A stretch of DNA of 24,435 nucleotides from a virus: IMG/VR virus record IMGVR_UViG_3300000117_006037, positions 1 through 24,435 of that record; one strand, written 5' to 3'. The number at the start of each line of letters is the position of its first letter. Within the stretch, counting starts at the first letter, position 1. Shown in pieces: positions 6,559 to 14,582 of the stretch. The position numbers and the translations under genes were made by a program. The notes below the pieces were generated by a model. It saw nothing but the letters and a program-made list of their open reading frames with translations, made no database searches and had not been told where the DNA came from.

Positions 6559-7103
6559 TGAGTGTAATTTATTTAGATATGGATGGAGTCCTTGCTGACT
6601 TCTTTGGTGGGATTGAAGATCTTTATAATGTAGATCATTGGAAGTCAATCAAGGACAAAGACAAAGTTTTTGTCGATCTTCGTAATACGGACTTCTTTAA
6701 CACGTTAAACACTTTCCCAACAACTTCTGCATTAATTGAACGTGTGAGGAACATTTCGTCAGAAAATGATATCCGTTGGGGAATCAATTCGTCTCCTCTA
6801 CGCGGAGATAAGTATAACTCTGCTTATTGGAAACGTGTTTGGTTGCAAAGGTTTGGTTACATGCCTCCAGATCTTGACGACTTAGTCTTCACTGAGAACA
6901 AGCATAAGTTTGCAAAAGATCCTGTCGATCGTAGACCAAACATCTTGATTGACGACAAACCTGAAAACATTGATAATTTCAATGCTGCTGGTGGTATCGG
7001 TATTCGCTATCAAGCAAATCAGGACGATCTTTACGAATACCTTTTTGTGAATCTAAGAAAGGCAGTGTATGACGTTAATGCAACTCCTAAATCTTCGAGT
7101 TGA
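6558..7103 (+). CDS. 5'-deoxynucleotidase-like HAD phosphatase
   Basis: Probably dephosphorylates deoxynucleoside monophosphates (NT5C type 5'(3')-deoxyribonucleotidase family), recycling host or phage nucleotides. Motif I, YLDMDGVLADF, has nucleophile Asp7 and Asp9. NSSPLR (about 77-82) carries the motif II Ser, a lysine lies in the KHKFAKD segment, and motif IV is ILIDDKPENI (about 133-142). The 181-residue length fits the single-domain NT5C family. AGGAG about 10 bases upstream supports the ATG. It is third in the P3 operon. Substrate is inferred from family, not visible. Confidence 0.82.
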   Translation: MSVIYLDMDGVLADFFGGIEDLYNVDHWKSIKDKDKVFVDLRNTDFFNTLNTFPTTSALIERVRNISSENDIRWGINSSPLRGDKYNSAYWKRVWLQRFGYMPPDLDDLVFTENKHKFAKDPVDRRPNILIDDKPENIDNFNAAGGIGIRYQANQDDLYEYLFVNLRKAVYDVNATPKSSS

Positions 7104-7317
7104 TTTCGAAGAACAAACTCGAGGGTATAATTTATCGGTCGGAGGATCGTGTATAAATACTCTCGAGTGGTTCGTAGAGAATGGTCATAGATCAAACTCG
7201 CTTCGTAATGGATTTTATTATGCAAAACAAATTGCAGAAAAGATCATTTCGGAGGAAAACGAATGGCAGAGGAAACAAAAACAATTGATGCTTCAGCAGT
7301 TGCAGGAGCAGATCTAA
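7069..7317 (+). CDS. Hypothetical protein (82 aa)
   Basis: Unrecognised function, although the segment TRGYNLSVGGSCINTLEWF looks conserved-type, with aromatic and glycine residues. The C-terminal third is a Gln/Glu/Lys-rich helix (ENEWQRKQKQLMLQQLQEQ) that lies over the start of the next gene in another frame. It overlaps its neighbours by 35 and 55 bases. The upstream AAGG is moderate. The long double overlap lowers confidence in the full extent, but the central part does not look like a random frame. A late-promoter box lies inside it at 7152. Confidence 0.55.
   Translation: MTLMQLLNLRVDFEEQTRGYNLSVGGSCINTLEWFVENGHRSNSLRNGFYYAKQIAEKIISEENEWQRKQKQLMLQQLQEQI
7152..7159 (+). promoter_or_regulatory. 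T4-type late promoter box TATAAATA
   Basis: An exact TATAAATA, continuing ACT, matching the consensus used by T4 gp55-modified polymerase. It lies about 100 bases before the strong ribosome site (GGAGG) of the small membrane protein at 7263, which would make that gene late. Confidence 0.6.
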
Positions 7318-7598
7318 ACGGTGACGGACATGTCTCAGCAGAAGAGATGGAGATGCACTTAGAGTTCAAAAGGAAAGCATTGGAAGATCAAGACGCACAA
7401 AGAGATGCTATAAGAAAAATGGCATGGTTTGCATTGATAGGTCTTTTGATATATCCAATTGGAATCGCGATCACATCGTTACTTGGACTCGAGACTGCTG
7501 CTAATTTGATTGCTGATATTGCACCGACTTACTTTGCATCAATTGCTGTATTGGTTTCAGCATTCTTTGGAGCAGATGCACTCGGCAAAAAGAAGTAA
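7263..7598 (+). CDS. Small membrane protein with an EF-hand-like loop
   Basis: 111 residues. An N-terminal loop DLNGDGHVSAEE (17-28) has the calcium-ligand spacing of an EF-hand (Asp17, Asn19, Asp21, Glu28). A charged helix follows, then two hydrophobic membrane segments (about 54-75 and 86-105) and a basic tail GKKK. GGAGG lies 7 bases upstream, and a late promoter box precedes it by about 100 bases. Small size, two membrane spans and probable late expression would suit a holin-like or membrane-signalling role, but I cannot assign one. The gene closes the nucleotide block and precedes the glycan island. Confidence 0.72.
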   Translation: MAEETKTIDASAVAGADLNGDGHVSAEEMEMHLEFKRKALEDQDAQRDAIRKMAWFALIGLLIYPIGIAITSLLGLETAANLIADIAPTYFASIAVLVSAFFGADALGKKK

Positions 7599-7620
7599 TA
7601 TATAATCTAAAGGATTTGTT

Positions 7621-8406
7621 ATGAAAAGATTGATATATCAAGTTTACACTGGTAAACGTTCTAAACTTTATGATCATTGTGTAGACTCGGTCAAAAATTA
7701 TTGTAGAGATCATGGCATAGGTCATGTGGTTCAAAAAACTCCTATCCTTAGAATAAAACCCGACGTATTTGTTACCAACCGTAGTAAAGAATCCTACGAA
7801 AAATATGGCGGGTTTCTTCCTATCTACGAAAAAGAAAACGCATTCGATTACTTCAACGAATATGACCAGATTGGTATTATTGATGCTGATATTTGGATTC
7901 GTTCTGGTTCACCAAACATATTTGACGACTTAGATCCAGAAGTAGACTTTGGTGGTGTAGTTGAATCCGATCTTCCACTTCTCCCATGGTATCAACAAAA
8001 GATACTTAATTATTCCCGAATGCAATATTCAAGTCTAAGGATTGATTGGGTACACAATCCCCGAACAGGTTTTCCATTTATGAATATGGGAATGATGATG
8101 ATGAACAAAAGTTTTTCTAAATACTTAAACGGCCAAACCCCAAAGGAATTTATTAATAGACAAGAATTTAAAATGTTTGTTGATGGAATGGGACCATGGA
8201 AATGGTCGACAGATCAAACACTTTTGAACTATTGGATTCGTAATGAAAGAATGAATATACAAAAATTAGATTGGAAATGGAATGCTCTTTACACTGCAAT
8301 AGATAATGAGAAGATTAAAGAAGCAAACTTTGTACATTTCTTTTTAAAAGATAAGTTACCAAACAAAGGTGAAAATGTAGAAGAATTGTTAAGGATGGTT
8401 AAATGA
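7621..8406 (+). CDS. GT-A-type glycosyltransferase (paralogue A)
   Basis: Probably transfers a sugar from a nucleotide-sugar donor. The N-terminus MKRLIYQVYTG and the metal-binding IIDADIW motif (Asp88, Asp90) match two further proteins in this cluster (11640 and 13204), so the three are paralogues. A PFMNMGMMMMNKS stretch, a GPWKWSTDQTLLNYW segment and a late HFF follow, resembling the acceptor region and terminal His of GT8-like enzymes. No signal peptide or membrane span. It has an AAGGA ribosome site and starts the island 22 bases after the membrane protein gene; no early promoter is seen here. It ends ATGA-coupled to the next gene. Confidence 0.75.
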   Translation: MKRLIYQVYTGKRSKLYDHCVDSVKNYCRDHGIGHVVQKTPILRIKPDVFVTNRSKESYEKYGGFLPIYEKENAFDYFNEYDQIGIIDADIWIRSGSPNIFDDLDPEVDFGGVVESDLPLLPWYQQKILNYSRMQYSSLRIDWVHNPRTGFPFMNMGMMMMNKSFSKYLNGQTPKEFINRQEFKMFVDGMGPWKWSTDQTLLNYWIRNERMNIQKLDWKWNALYTAIDNEKIKEANFVHFFLKDKLPNKGENVEELLRMVK

Positions 8407-8846
8407 AGTTAATATCGCACAGGGGTAATACTAATGGAAAAGAGCCTCTTCAAGAAAATCATCCATGGCATATTAAGAAAGCATTAAATCAAGGTTATGA
8501 TGTTGAAATAGATGTTTGGTATGATAATGGCTGGTGGCTTGGTCATGATAATCCCCAACATAAAATAAGCATTGATTATTTAAATGATAGTAGGTTTTGG
8601 ATTCATTGTAAGAATTTAAAAGCATTGGCTTATCTACAAAATACAAGACTTAATTATTTTTGGCATGATACTGATTCATATACACTTACATCTCATGGAT
8701 GGATATGGGCTTATCCAAAAAGTCCGTCAGTAGCTGGGTGTCAATCTATTGCGGTTTTACCGGAGATAGATAATATGGATACTAACTTATTTAGTGGGAT
8801 CTGTTCAGATTATATTATAAATTATGATAAAACTAATACTCTTTGA
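8403..8846 (+). CDS. Compact glycerophosphodiester phosphodiesterase-like protein
   Basis: Would hydrolyse a glycerophosphodiester or related phosphodiester. It has the GDPD signature HRG (6-8), EN (18-19), the EIDVW metal site (Glu35, Asp37) and LGHD with the second catalytic His48. At 147 residues it lacks roughly the C-terminal 100 residues of usual enzymes, so it is a minimal barrel. There is no signal peptide, so it acts in the cytoplasm. ATGA coupling upstream and a 23-base overlap with the HAD fusion downstream tie it to the glycan genes, where it may trim or supply a glycerol-phosphate decoration (inference). Confidence 0.78.
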   Translation: MKLISHRGNTNGKEPLQENHPWHIKKALNQGYDVEIDVWYDNGWWLGHDNPQHKISIDYLNDSRFWIHCKNLKALAYLQNTRLNYFWHDTDSYTLTSHGWIWAYPKSPSVAGCQSIAVLPEIDNMDTNLFSGICSDYIINYDKTNTL

Positions 8847-10179
8847 TTTAGATGGTGTTTTAATTGATGCCAAAAAGTTACACTACGATGCGCTAAATAC
8901 GGCACTTGGTGATAAGTATTTTATCACTGAAAAAGAACACCATGATCTTTATGATGGTAGGAAGACATTTGAGAAATTAGAATTACTTTCCAAAAATAAA
9001 AATTTACCAGTTTCAAAGCATCCGGAAATTTATCGTAAGAAACAAGAAATTACGATTAACCTTATATCCCAGCTTCAACAAATCGACGAAATAGTATTAC
9101 TTTTCCAAGAACTTGAAAGTCAAGGATATGAAATTGGTGTATGCTCTAATTCTATACGTCGTACAGTTTTAACTTCTCTTGCTAAAACTAATTTAATGGA
9201 ATATTGTTCAGTGATATTATCTAACGAGGATGTGAAAAATTCTAAACCCCATCCTGAAATGTACTGGAAGGCAATGTCAATTATGGGTAGGCTTCCAGAA
9301 GAAACTTTAATTGTGGAAGATTCTCCTCCTGGACTTCTTGCTGCAGAAAGATCCCGTGCGAATTATATAAGAGTAAATAACCCATATGATGTTACTCGTG
9401 AAAAAATATTATCAAATCTAAAAGGTGCTAAATTGAATAATGTATGGAAATCAGAAAATCTAAACGTTCTTATTCCAATGGCTGGTGCGGGATCACGATT
9501 CCAATCCGCTGGATATACGTTTCCTAAACCCCTAATTCAAGTACACGATAATCCAATGATTCAAGTTGTTGTAGAAAATATTGGTCTTGATGCAAATTAC
9601 CATTTTGTGGTACAGAAAGAACATAGAGAAAAATATAACCTTGATACAATGCTTGGATTAATTGCACCAAAATGTAATGTAATTGAAGTTGATGGAATGA
9701 CAGAAGGTGCAGCTTGTACTGCATTACTTGCAGAAGAGTTTATTAACAATGATGATCCGCTTTTCTTTGCCAATAGCGATCAGTGGGTAGATTGGAATCC
9801 AATTGAATTTATGTATCGAATGCAAGAAACAGATGCCGATGGTGGCATTGTAACATTCGAAGCAACACATCCAAAATGGTCTTTTGCAAAAGTAAATGAA
9901 AGTGGTATTGTAACAGAAGTTGCAGAAAAGAATCCTATTTCTACACATGCAACTGTTGGTTACTACTATTGGAAACATGGATCAGATTTTGTTAAGTATG
10001 CCAATCAAATGATTGAAAAAAATATTAGAGTAAACAATGAATTTTATGTTTGCCCAGTTTATAATCAAGCAATTGAAGATAGTAAAATTATACGAATCTA
10101 CGAAGCCAAAAAAATGTGGGGTCTTGGTACACCCGAAGATTTAGAATATTTTATTAAAAACAAGGAAAGACAGTTATGA
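8824..10179 (+). CDS. Fused HAD phosphatase and sugar nucleotidyltransferase
   Basis: Two enzymes in one 451-residue chain. Residues 1-210 are a class I HAD phosphatase of the beta-phosphoglucomutase type: FDLDGVLID (Asp8, Asp10), a cap, VCSNS (motif II), KPHPEMYW (motif III Lys) and IVEDSPPG (motif IV). From about 214 comes an NTP-transferase domain: LIPMAGAGSRF and FPKPLI (the G-x-G-x-R-F and PKP nucleotide-binding signature), ANSDQWVDW as the metal-binding Asp site, and later GTPEDLEYF. Together they would remove a phosphate from a sugar bisphosphate and activate the sugar-1-phosphate to an NDP-sugar. The substrate is not visible. The frame is continuous with no frameshift. ATGA couples it to the methyltransferase. 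Confidence 0.87.
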   Translation: MIKLILFDLDGVLIDAKKLHYDALNTALGDKYFITEKEHHDLYDGRKTFEKLELLSKNKNLPVSKHPEIYRKKQEITINLISQLQQIDEIVLLFQELESQGYEIGVCSNSIRRTVLTSLAKTNLMEYCSVILSNEDVKNSKPHPEMYWKAMSIMGRLPEETLIVEDSPPGLLAAERSRANYIRVNNPYDVTREKILSNLKGAKLNNVWKSENLNVLIPMAGAGSRFQSAGYTFPKPLIQVHDNPMIQVVVENIGLDANYHFVVQKEHREKYNLDTMLGLIAPKCNVIEVDGMTEGAACTALLAEEFINNDDPLFFANSDQWVDWNPIEFMYRMQETDADGGIVTFEATHPKWSFAKVNESGIVTEVAEKNPISTHATVGYYYWKHGSDFVKYANQMIEKNIRVNNEFYVCPVYNQAIEDSKIIRIYEAKKMWGLGTPEDLEYFIKNKERQL

Positions 10180-10913
10180 GTTTAGATCAATATATCAAAA
10201 TGCAGTTTAACCATTATGAGCAGGCTGCTAACAAATGGTCTTTAGAAAATAGAAATCCAGTTGTTGGAGGATATGATAAACATAATAACTGGGAAGATTA
10301 TGATGAATATCTATTTAAAGAATTTGATACAGAAGATCTTGTAGCTTTAGATTATGGAACTGGGCCAGGCAGAAATATTATTAAGTTTAATGATCGATTC
10401 AAAAGAATCGATGGTGTAGATATTGGTAAAAAGAATATTGAAAACGCAAAAATTAATTTAAAAAATGCTGGTATTGATAATAGCAATCTATATGTATGCG
10501 ATGGAAAAAGTACACCGATCGACGATGAATCGTATGATGTTTGGTTTAGTGTTATTTGTTTACAACATATTGCGTGCTATGATATTAGATATTCTATTTT
10601 GCAGGATGCATACAGAGTACTAAAACCTGGAGGACATATCTGTTTTCAAATGGGGTTTGGTGGAAGAAATACGAAATCTAACAACTATAGGGTTTACTCT
10701 ACATCTAATACTATACTTACAGCAGATTATTACGATAATGATACCCACGCAATAACAACAAATGGTTTTCATGATGTAAGTGTAACCGAAGACGATCAGA
10801 TTATTAAAGATCTAGAAAAAATAGGTTTTAAAAATATTTTAATTGATCATCGACCTACTGGTCCTGGGTGTACTCATAAAGAATGGATTTTCGTTCAAGG
10901 AACCAAAAAATGA
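10176..10913 (+). CDS. Class I SAM-dependent methyltransferase
   Basis: 245 residues. The SAM-binding motif I is VALDYGTGPGRN (57-67), followed by an acidic motif II (GVDIG), VCDGKSTPI and the Methyltransf_11-type post-motif segments FSVICLQHI and DAYRVLKPGGHICFQM. The substrate is not visible; within this island a sugar or sugar-nucleotide O-methylation is most plausible. ATGA coupled upstream to the HAD fusion and downstream to the next transferase (ATG 10910 within its TGA). Confidence 0.83.
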   Translation: MSLDQYIKMQFNHYEQAANKWSLENRNPVVGGYDKHNNWEDYDEYLFKEFDTEDLVALDYGTGPGRNIIKFNDRFKRIDGVDIGKKNIENAKINLKNAGIDNSNLYVCDGKSTPIDDESYDVWFSVICLQHIACYDIRYSILQDAYRVLKPGGHICFQMGFGGRNTKSNNYRVYSTSNTILTADYYDNDTHAITTNGFHDVSVTEDDQIIKDLEKIGFKNILIDHRPTGPGCTHKEWIFVQGTKK

Positions 10914-11638
10914 AAGTAGCAGTCTGTGTATCGGGATTAGTTAAAAGCGACTATCTACAAAGAAATAATAGAGTACTAAAGCAGAAATTTCCAACTGCTG
11001 ATTTTTACTATGCAACATGGAATGACCAAAAAGATAGTTTTGAAAAAAACTTTCCTGGAGAGCATTGCTACTACTATATCCCACCGGAAATGCATTACCA
11101 TCCTTATATGGATATTAAAGACTTTACCTCTCCACATTGGGAGGAAACTAAGGCATGGATTAAACGTACAAATAGGATAGAATGGTCATCGCATCATACT
11201 AAACAAATTATTATACATTCTTGGTTGTTAAATGAATTAAAAGAAGACTATGATGTTATTGTTCGTACACGATTCGATGGATTTATTTGGAAAGAATTAA
11301 AAGCAAATTTCACACCTTTTGTAGATGATACATGTGCAAACGAAAGAGCAAACTGTTTTGCAGTTACAAATAAATCGCAGTTTGAAAATCTATACGAATC
11401 TGATTATGTAAAAAATCCTAAAATGAGGAAGTGGATTCTTGATCAATTAATTATACACCCAGCTGGTTTTGTAAAAAAAGAAGAAGTAGATAAACTACAT
11501 CAAGAGGGTAAACTAAGAGCTGCAGAATACGGATGGCATCAAGTTATAAGTATGCCATATAGTGATAACCATAGAAATTGGCATGGATGGGTTAATCATG
11601 ACAAGAATATTAGTCCAGAATTTTTATTGAAAGCTTGA
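10910..11638 (+). CDS. Putative glycan glycosyltransferase (capsule-type)
   Basis: 242 residues from ATG 10910, chosen because AAGG lies about 10 bases upstream and it overlaps the previous TGA; an upstream in-frame ATG at 10883 has no such site. The N-terminus MKVAVCVSGLVKSD and the central YDVIVRTRFDGFIW (with R-x-R-x-D) resemble a family of surface-polysaccharide transferases found in marine bacterial capsule loci. Paired histidines (SHHTKQ, NWHGWVNH) may bind acceptor or metal. There is no classical DXD. The family link is from recollection, so the function is moderately sure only. Confidence 0.62.
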   Translation: MKVAVCVSGLVKSDYLQRNNRVLKQKFPTADFYYATWNDQKDSFEKNFPGEHCYYYIPPEMHYHPYMDIKDFTSPHWEETKAWIKRTNRIEWSSHHTKQIIIHSWLLNELKEDYDVIVRTRFDGFIWKELKANFTPFVDDTCANERANCFAVTNKSQFENLYESDYVKNPKMRKWILDQLIIHPAGFVKKEEVDKLHQEGKLRAAEYGWHQVISMPYSDNHRNWHGWVNHDKNISPEFLLKA

Positions 11639-11639
11639 T

Positions 11640-12311
11640 ATGAAAAATATAATTTTACAACATTTTGATGGCAAACTTCGTGAGTTAGATAAACTATCGA
11701 TGGAGAATATTAAAGACTATGCAGGAATGGTTGGGGCAGATTACCAATTAGTCAAAGGAAGACCGTTTCGTAAACATCTAACATCTCCTTGCCAAAAAGT
11801 AGTATTGCTTGATGAAGAATGGGACGAATACGATCAGGTGTTAATGTTAGATATAGATATGTTTGCCCCAAAAGGAATGAATGATAACGTATTTGAAGAA
11901 CAAGGCATTGGTCTATACGAAGATACCCAGAAAAGATTGCATAATAAAATTTCTCACATGTATCCAATAATTGCTAATATGAATACTCCTTATTGGGGTG
12001 GTGCAATTTATAAAATGGACAAAGCAACCAGACAGAAATTAAGAAAAGAACTTGGTGGTAACGAAGGATGGATGCTTCATTATAATCAATTGTACCACTT
12101 TGAAGATGAAGGTATTATGCACAGTTTAGCATTTAAAGCTGGATTTAATACTATACATCCGTACCTAGATAAACGCTGGTGTCAGTGTAGTTTCTTACCA
12201 AACCCACAAGATGCAGGATTTATTCATATTCGTACCAAGATTACCCCATCAGGTCCAAAAAGAGAAAAAATAGAAAATTATAAAGAGTTAGTTAGTAAAG
12301 GTATTTTATAA
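11640..12311 (+). CDS. GT-A-type glycosyltransferase (paralogue B)
   Basis: 223 residues, beginning MKNIILQHFDGKLREL, with SMENIKDYAGMVGADYQLV and the metal motif VLMLDIDMFA (Asp71, Asp73). Shares N-terminal pattern and DXD placement with the proteins at 7621 and 13204, and like them has an acceptor-side glycine motif (YWGGAIYKMD). Starts two bases after the previous stop and ends by sharing one base with the epimerase ATG. Sugar and acceptor unknown. Confidence 0.76.
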   Translation: MKNIILQHFDGKLRELDKLSMENIKDYAGMVGADYQLVKGRPFRKHLTSPCQKVVLLDEEWDEYDQVLMLDIDMFAPKGMNDNVFEEQGIGLYEDTQKRLHNKISHMYPIIANMNTPYWGGAIYKMDKATRQKLRKELGGNEGWMLHYNQLYHFEDEGIMHSLAFKAGFNTIHPYLDKRWCQCSFLPNPQDAGFIHIRTKITPSGPKREKIENYKELVSKGIL

Positions 12312-13207
12312 TGAATGTTCTTATTACAGGTAGTTCAGGATTCTTAGGAAGTCATCTTGCAGAAGAGTTTATTCAAAATGGCCATAATGTATGTGGTATT
12401 TCAAGAGCACCGAACAACAGAAACCTAAAAGAATATCCAATCGATATTAACAACTTCGAAGCAATTCGTGGTTTAATCTGTGAAAAGAATATTGATTATA
12501 TTGTACATGCTGCAGGTAAACCAATTGTTTCTGACTGTGAAAAGAACCCATACGAAGCATACAAAATTAATGGGCTTGGTACTTCTGCTATATTAGAAGC
12601 AGCAAAACAATATGGCGTAAAAAAAGTCGTATCGATTGAAACTGATAAGGTGTATGGATATCAAGAAATTATTCCTACACATGAAGAATTAGAACCAAAA
12701 CCCACAACCCCATACGAGTTTTCTAAATACCTTTCTACTATGTTTTCTGAATTTTATCGTCAGTGCTATGGAATGAATATTGTAAGTGTACGACCAGCTA
12801 ATATCTTCGGTTCTGGTGATTTATCCTCAACACGTATTATACCACGTGCACTTGCAAACCTAAAATCTGGCCAAGGTATTCTTATTTATAATACTGCCCT
12901 AAATATGAAAAGAGACTTTATTTATGTAAAAGATGCAGCACGTGCAATTTACCTTTTAACAGTTTCCAAATGTCAAGATAACGTATATAATCTAAGCGAT
13001 GATGATCCGATTACAATCAAAGATTTAGCAGATCGTATTATCAGTCAACTTAATTTAGATATCCCACATCAGATCGTATCAAAACCAGATACTTTCCAAG
13101 AAATACCACTTCAGGAAATTGATGGTGCAAGATTTAAATTTGAATTTGATTTTAAATATAAATCATTCGAAGAAGCAATCCAAGAAACTTGGGATACAAT
13201 GCAATGA
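12311..13207 (+). CDS. NAD-dependent nucleotide-sugar epimerase/dehydratase
   Basis: An extended short-chain dehydrogenase acting on nucleotide sugars. The Rossmann motif GSSGFLG is at 7-13, the catalytic YxxxK is Tyr135/Lys139 in PYEFSKYL, SIETDKVYG holds Thr111 (the usual active-site Ser/Thr position), and RPANIFGSGD follows. At 298 residues it is typical in length. It should convert the NDP-sugar made by the nucleotidyltransferase at 8824 or taken from the host; whether it is a 4-epimerase, dehydratase or reductase cannot be told. It overlaps paralogue C by ATGA. Confidence 0.86.
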   Translation: MNVLITGSSGFLGSHLAEEFIQNGHNVCGISRAPNNRNLKEYPIDINNFEAIRGLICEKNIDYIVHAAGKPIVSDCEKNPYEAYKINGLGTSAILEAAKQYGVKKVVSIETDKVYGYQEIIPTHEELEPKPTTPYEFSKYLSTMFSEFYRQCYGMNIVSVRPANIFGSGDLSSTRIIPRALANLKSGQGILIYNTALNMKRDFIYVKDAARAIYLLTVSKCQDNVYNLSDDDPITIKDLADRIISQLNLDIPHQIVSKPDTFQEIPLQEIDGARFKFEFDFKYKSFEEAIQETWDTMQ

Positions 13208-14019
13208 AAAATTTAATCTATCAATATTATGATGGACCAATTTTATCTGGAACTAAAGCATCTGTAGATATAATGAAAGAGTATGCCAATCGAATCGGTG
13301 CTGAACATCTTTTCGAAGAAAATCCCCAGTGGATTATTAAGAGGGGTAAAAACCTCGGAAGATATACACCACACTATGGTCAATTTAAAATTGTATACGA
13401 TCCGTTTTTTGAACAATATGATAGTGTACTCTTTTTAGATAGCGATATATTCGCTGTTGATAAGTTAGAAGAAAATGTTTTTGAAGTACCAGTTGGTCAT
13501 CTTGGTATTTGTACAGAAGGTTTACAACCTGATATTCGGAAAACAATAGGTGGTCATATTAACCATGCTGCAGATGAAAAATTTGCTAAAATGATTAAAG
13601 AAGTATACAAAAAAGATTTACCAAGAAGAAAAGATGGTCTTCTTAAAGTATATAATTCGGGTGTGGTGCTTTATACTAAAGAAGGAAGGCAACACTGTAA
13701 AAAAAATTTTATTAAATTCGAAAATTTTAAAAACCAAGTAATGAGATATGGAATTAATGATTTCTATGCATCAGATCAAGGATATATTCATGCAATGCTT
13801 GAAGTAGCAAATTTAAACTGGAAAGAACTACACCCAGGATGGAATAGTTATATTCACTATAAACCTGAAACTTCTGGACCAAGAAGACCAGTAGTCGATA
13901 CACGAACTAATGAAACTAAATTTGTACACGTACAATTAAGAGCTGCAGATCATTATGATTATGATAAGTTATGGAGAATTACCAATCAAGAAGAATCAAC
14001 TTGGGAAATCTACGAATGA
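13204..14019 (+). CDS. GT-A-type glycosyltransferase (paralogue C)
   Basis: 271 residues from ATG 13204, which sits in the ATGA junction with the epimerase. An in-frame ATG at 13189 is possible but lengthens the overlap. N-terminus MKNLIYQYYDGPILSG and the metal motif VLFLDSDIFA (Asp79, Asp81) match the proteins at 7621 and 11640. KVYNSGVVLYTKEG is the acceptor-side NSG motif of GT8-like enzymes, and HPGWNSYIHY and KFVHVQLRAADH end the domain. The protein is cytoplasmic. The next gene starts in its ATGA. Confidence 0.78.
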   Translation: MKNLIYQYYDGPILSGTKASVDIMKEYANRIGAEHLFEENPQWIIKRGKNLGRYTPHYGQFKIVYDPFFEQYDSVLFLDSDIFAVDKLEENVFEVPVGHLGICTEGLQPDIRKTIGGHINHAADEKFAKMIKEVYKKDLPRRKDGLLKVYNSGVVLYTKEGRQHCKKNFIKFENFKNQVMRYGINDFYASDQGYIHAMLEVANLNWKELHPGWNSYIHYKPETSGPRRPVVDTRTNETKFVHVQLRAADHYDYDKLWRITNQEESTWEIYE

Positions 14020-14582
14020 AAGTATATAAACATAATACATACGAAGAATATGTAGAAGCGCAAACAGTATGTAATAAAGCAAAAGTAAGTTGGGTATATG
14101 CGCACCCATCTACTATCGAAACAATTAGTGAAGATAAAAAAGAAGCAAAGTTTATTATATGTCATGGTACAAGAAACGGTGCTGAACAAAAATTCTTTAA
14201 AAAACATTTTCCAAATGCTTACATTATTGGGACAGAAATTAGTGACAATGCATGGCAATTTGAAATGACAGTTCAACATGATTTTTCTATTGAAAAAGAA
14301 GAATGGGTTGGTAAGGCAGATATTGTTTATTCTAACTCGTTTGACCATACAAACGATCCACAAAAGACAATACTTACTTGGAAAGATCAACTTAATCCAA
14401 CAGGTAAAATCTATATGGAATATAATGAAGGAGATAGTGTATCTGAGCCAGCAGATTGCTTGGATGCAAGAGAATCGGAAGTTGTAGAACTAATTCAAAA
14501 AAATGATCTAAATATTACTAATACATTTAGAGGAAGTAAAGGGTCTACAGTTTTAGTTTGTGAAAGGAAAGATAATGATTAA
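14016..14582 (+). CDS. Methyltransferase-like protein
   Basis: 188 residues from ATG 14016 (ATGA junction). It has a Rossmann-like arrangement: ICHGTRNGAEQKFF (49-61) in the place of the glycine motif, IIGTEIS with an acidic residue (Glu74) at the end of the second strand, ADIVYSNSFDHTND and LNPTGKIYMEY as the fourth and fifth strands. This fits a SAM-dependent methyltransferase that acts on a glycan. The glycine motif is imperfect (HGTRNG), so SAM binding is inferred from layout only. Coupled on both sides. Confidence 0.62.
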   Translation: MKVYKHNTYEEYVEAQTVCNKAKVSWVYAHPSTIETISEDKKEAKFIICHGTRNGAEQKFFKKHFPNAYIIGTEISDNAWQFEMTVQHDFSIEKEEWVGKADIVYSNSFDHTNDPQKTILTWKDQLNPTGKIYMEYNEGDSVSEPADCLDARESEVVELIQKNDLNITNTFRGSKGSTVLVCERKDND

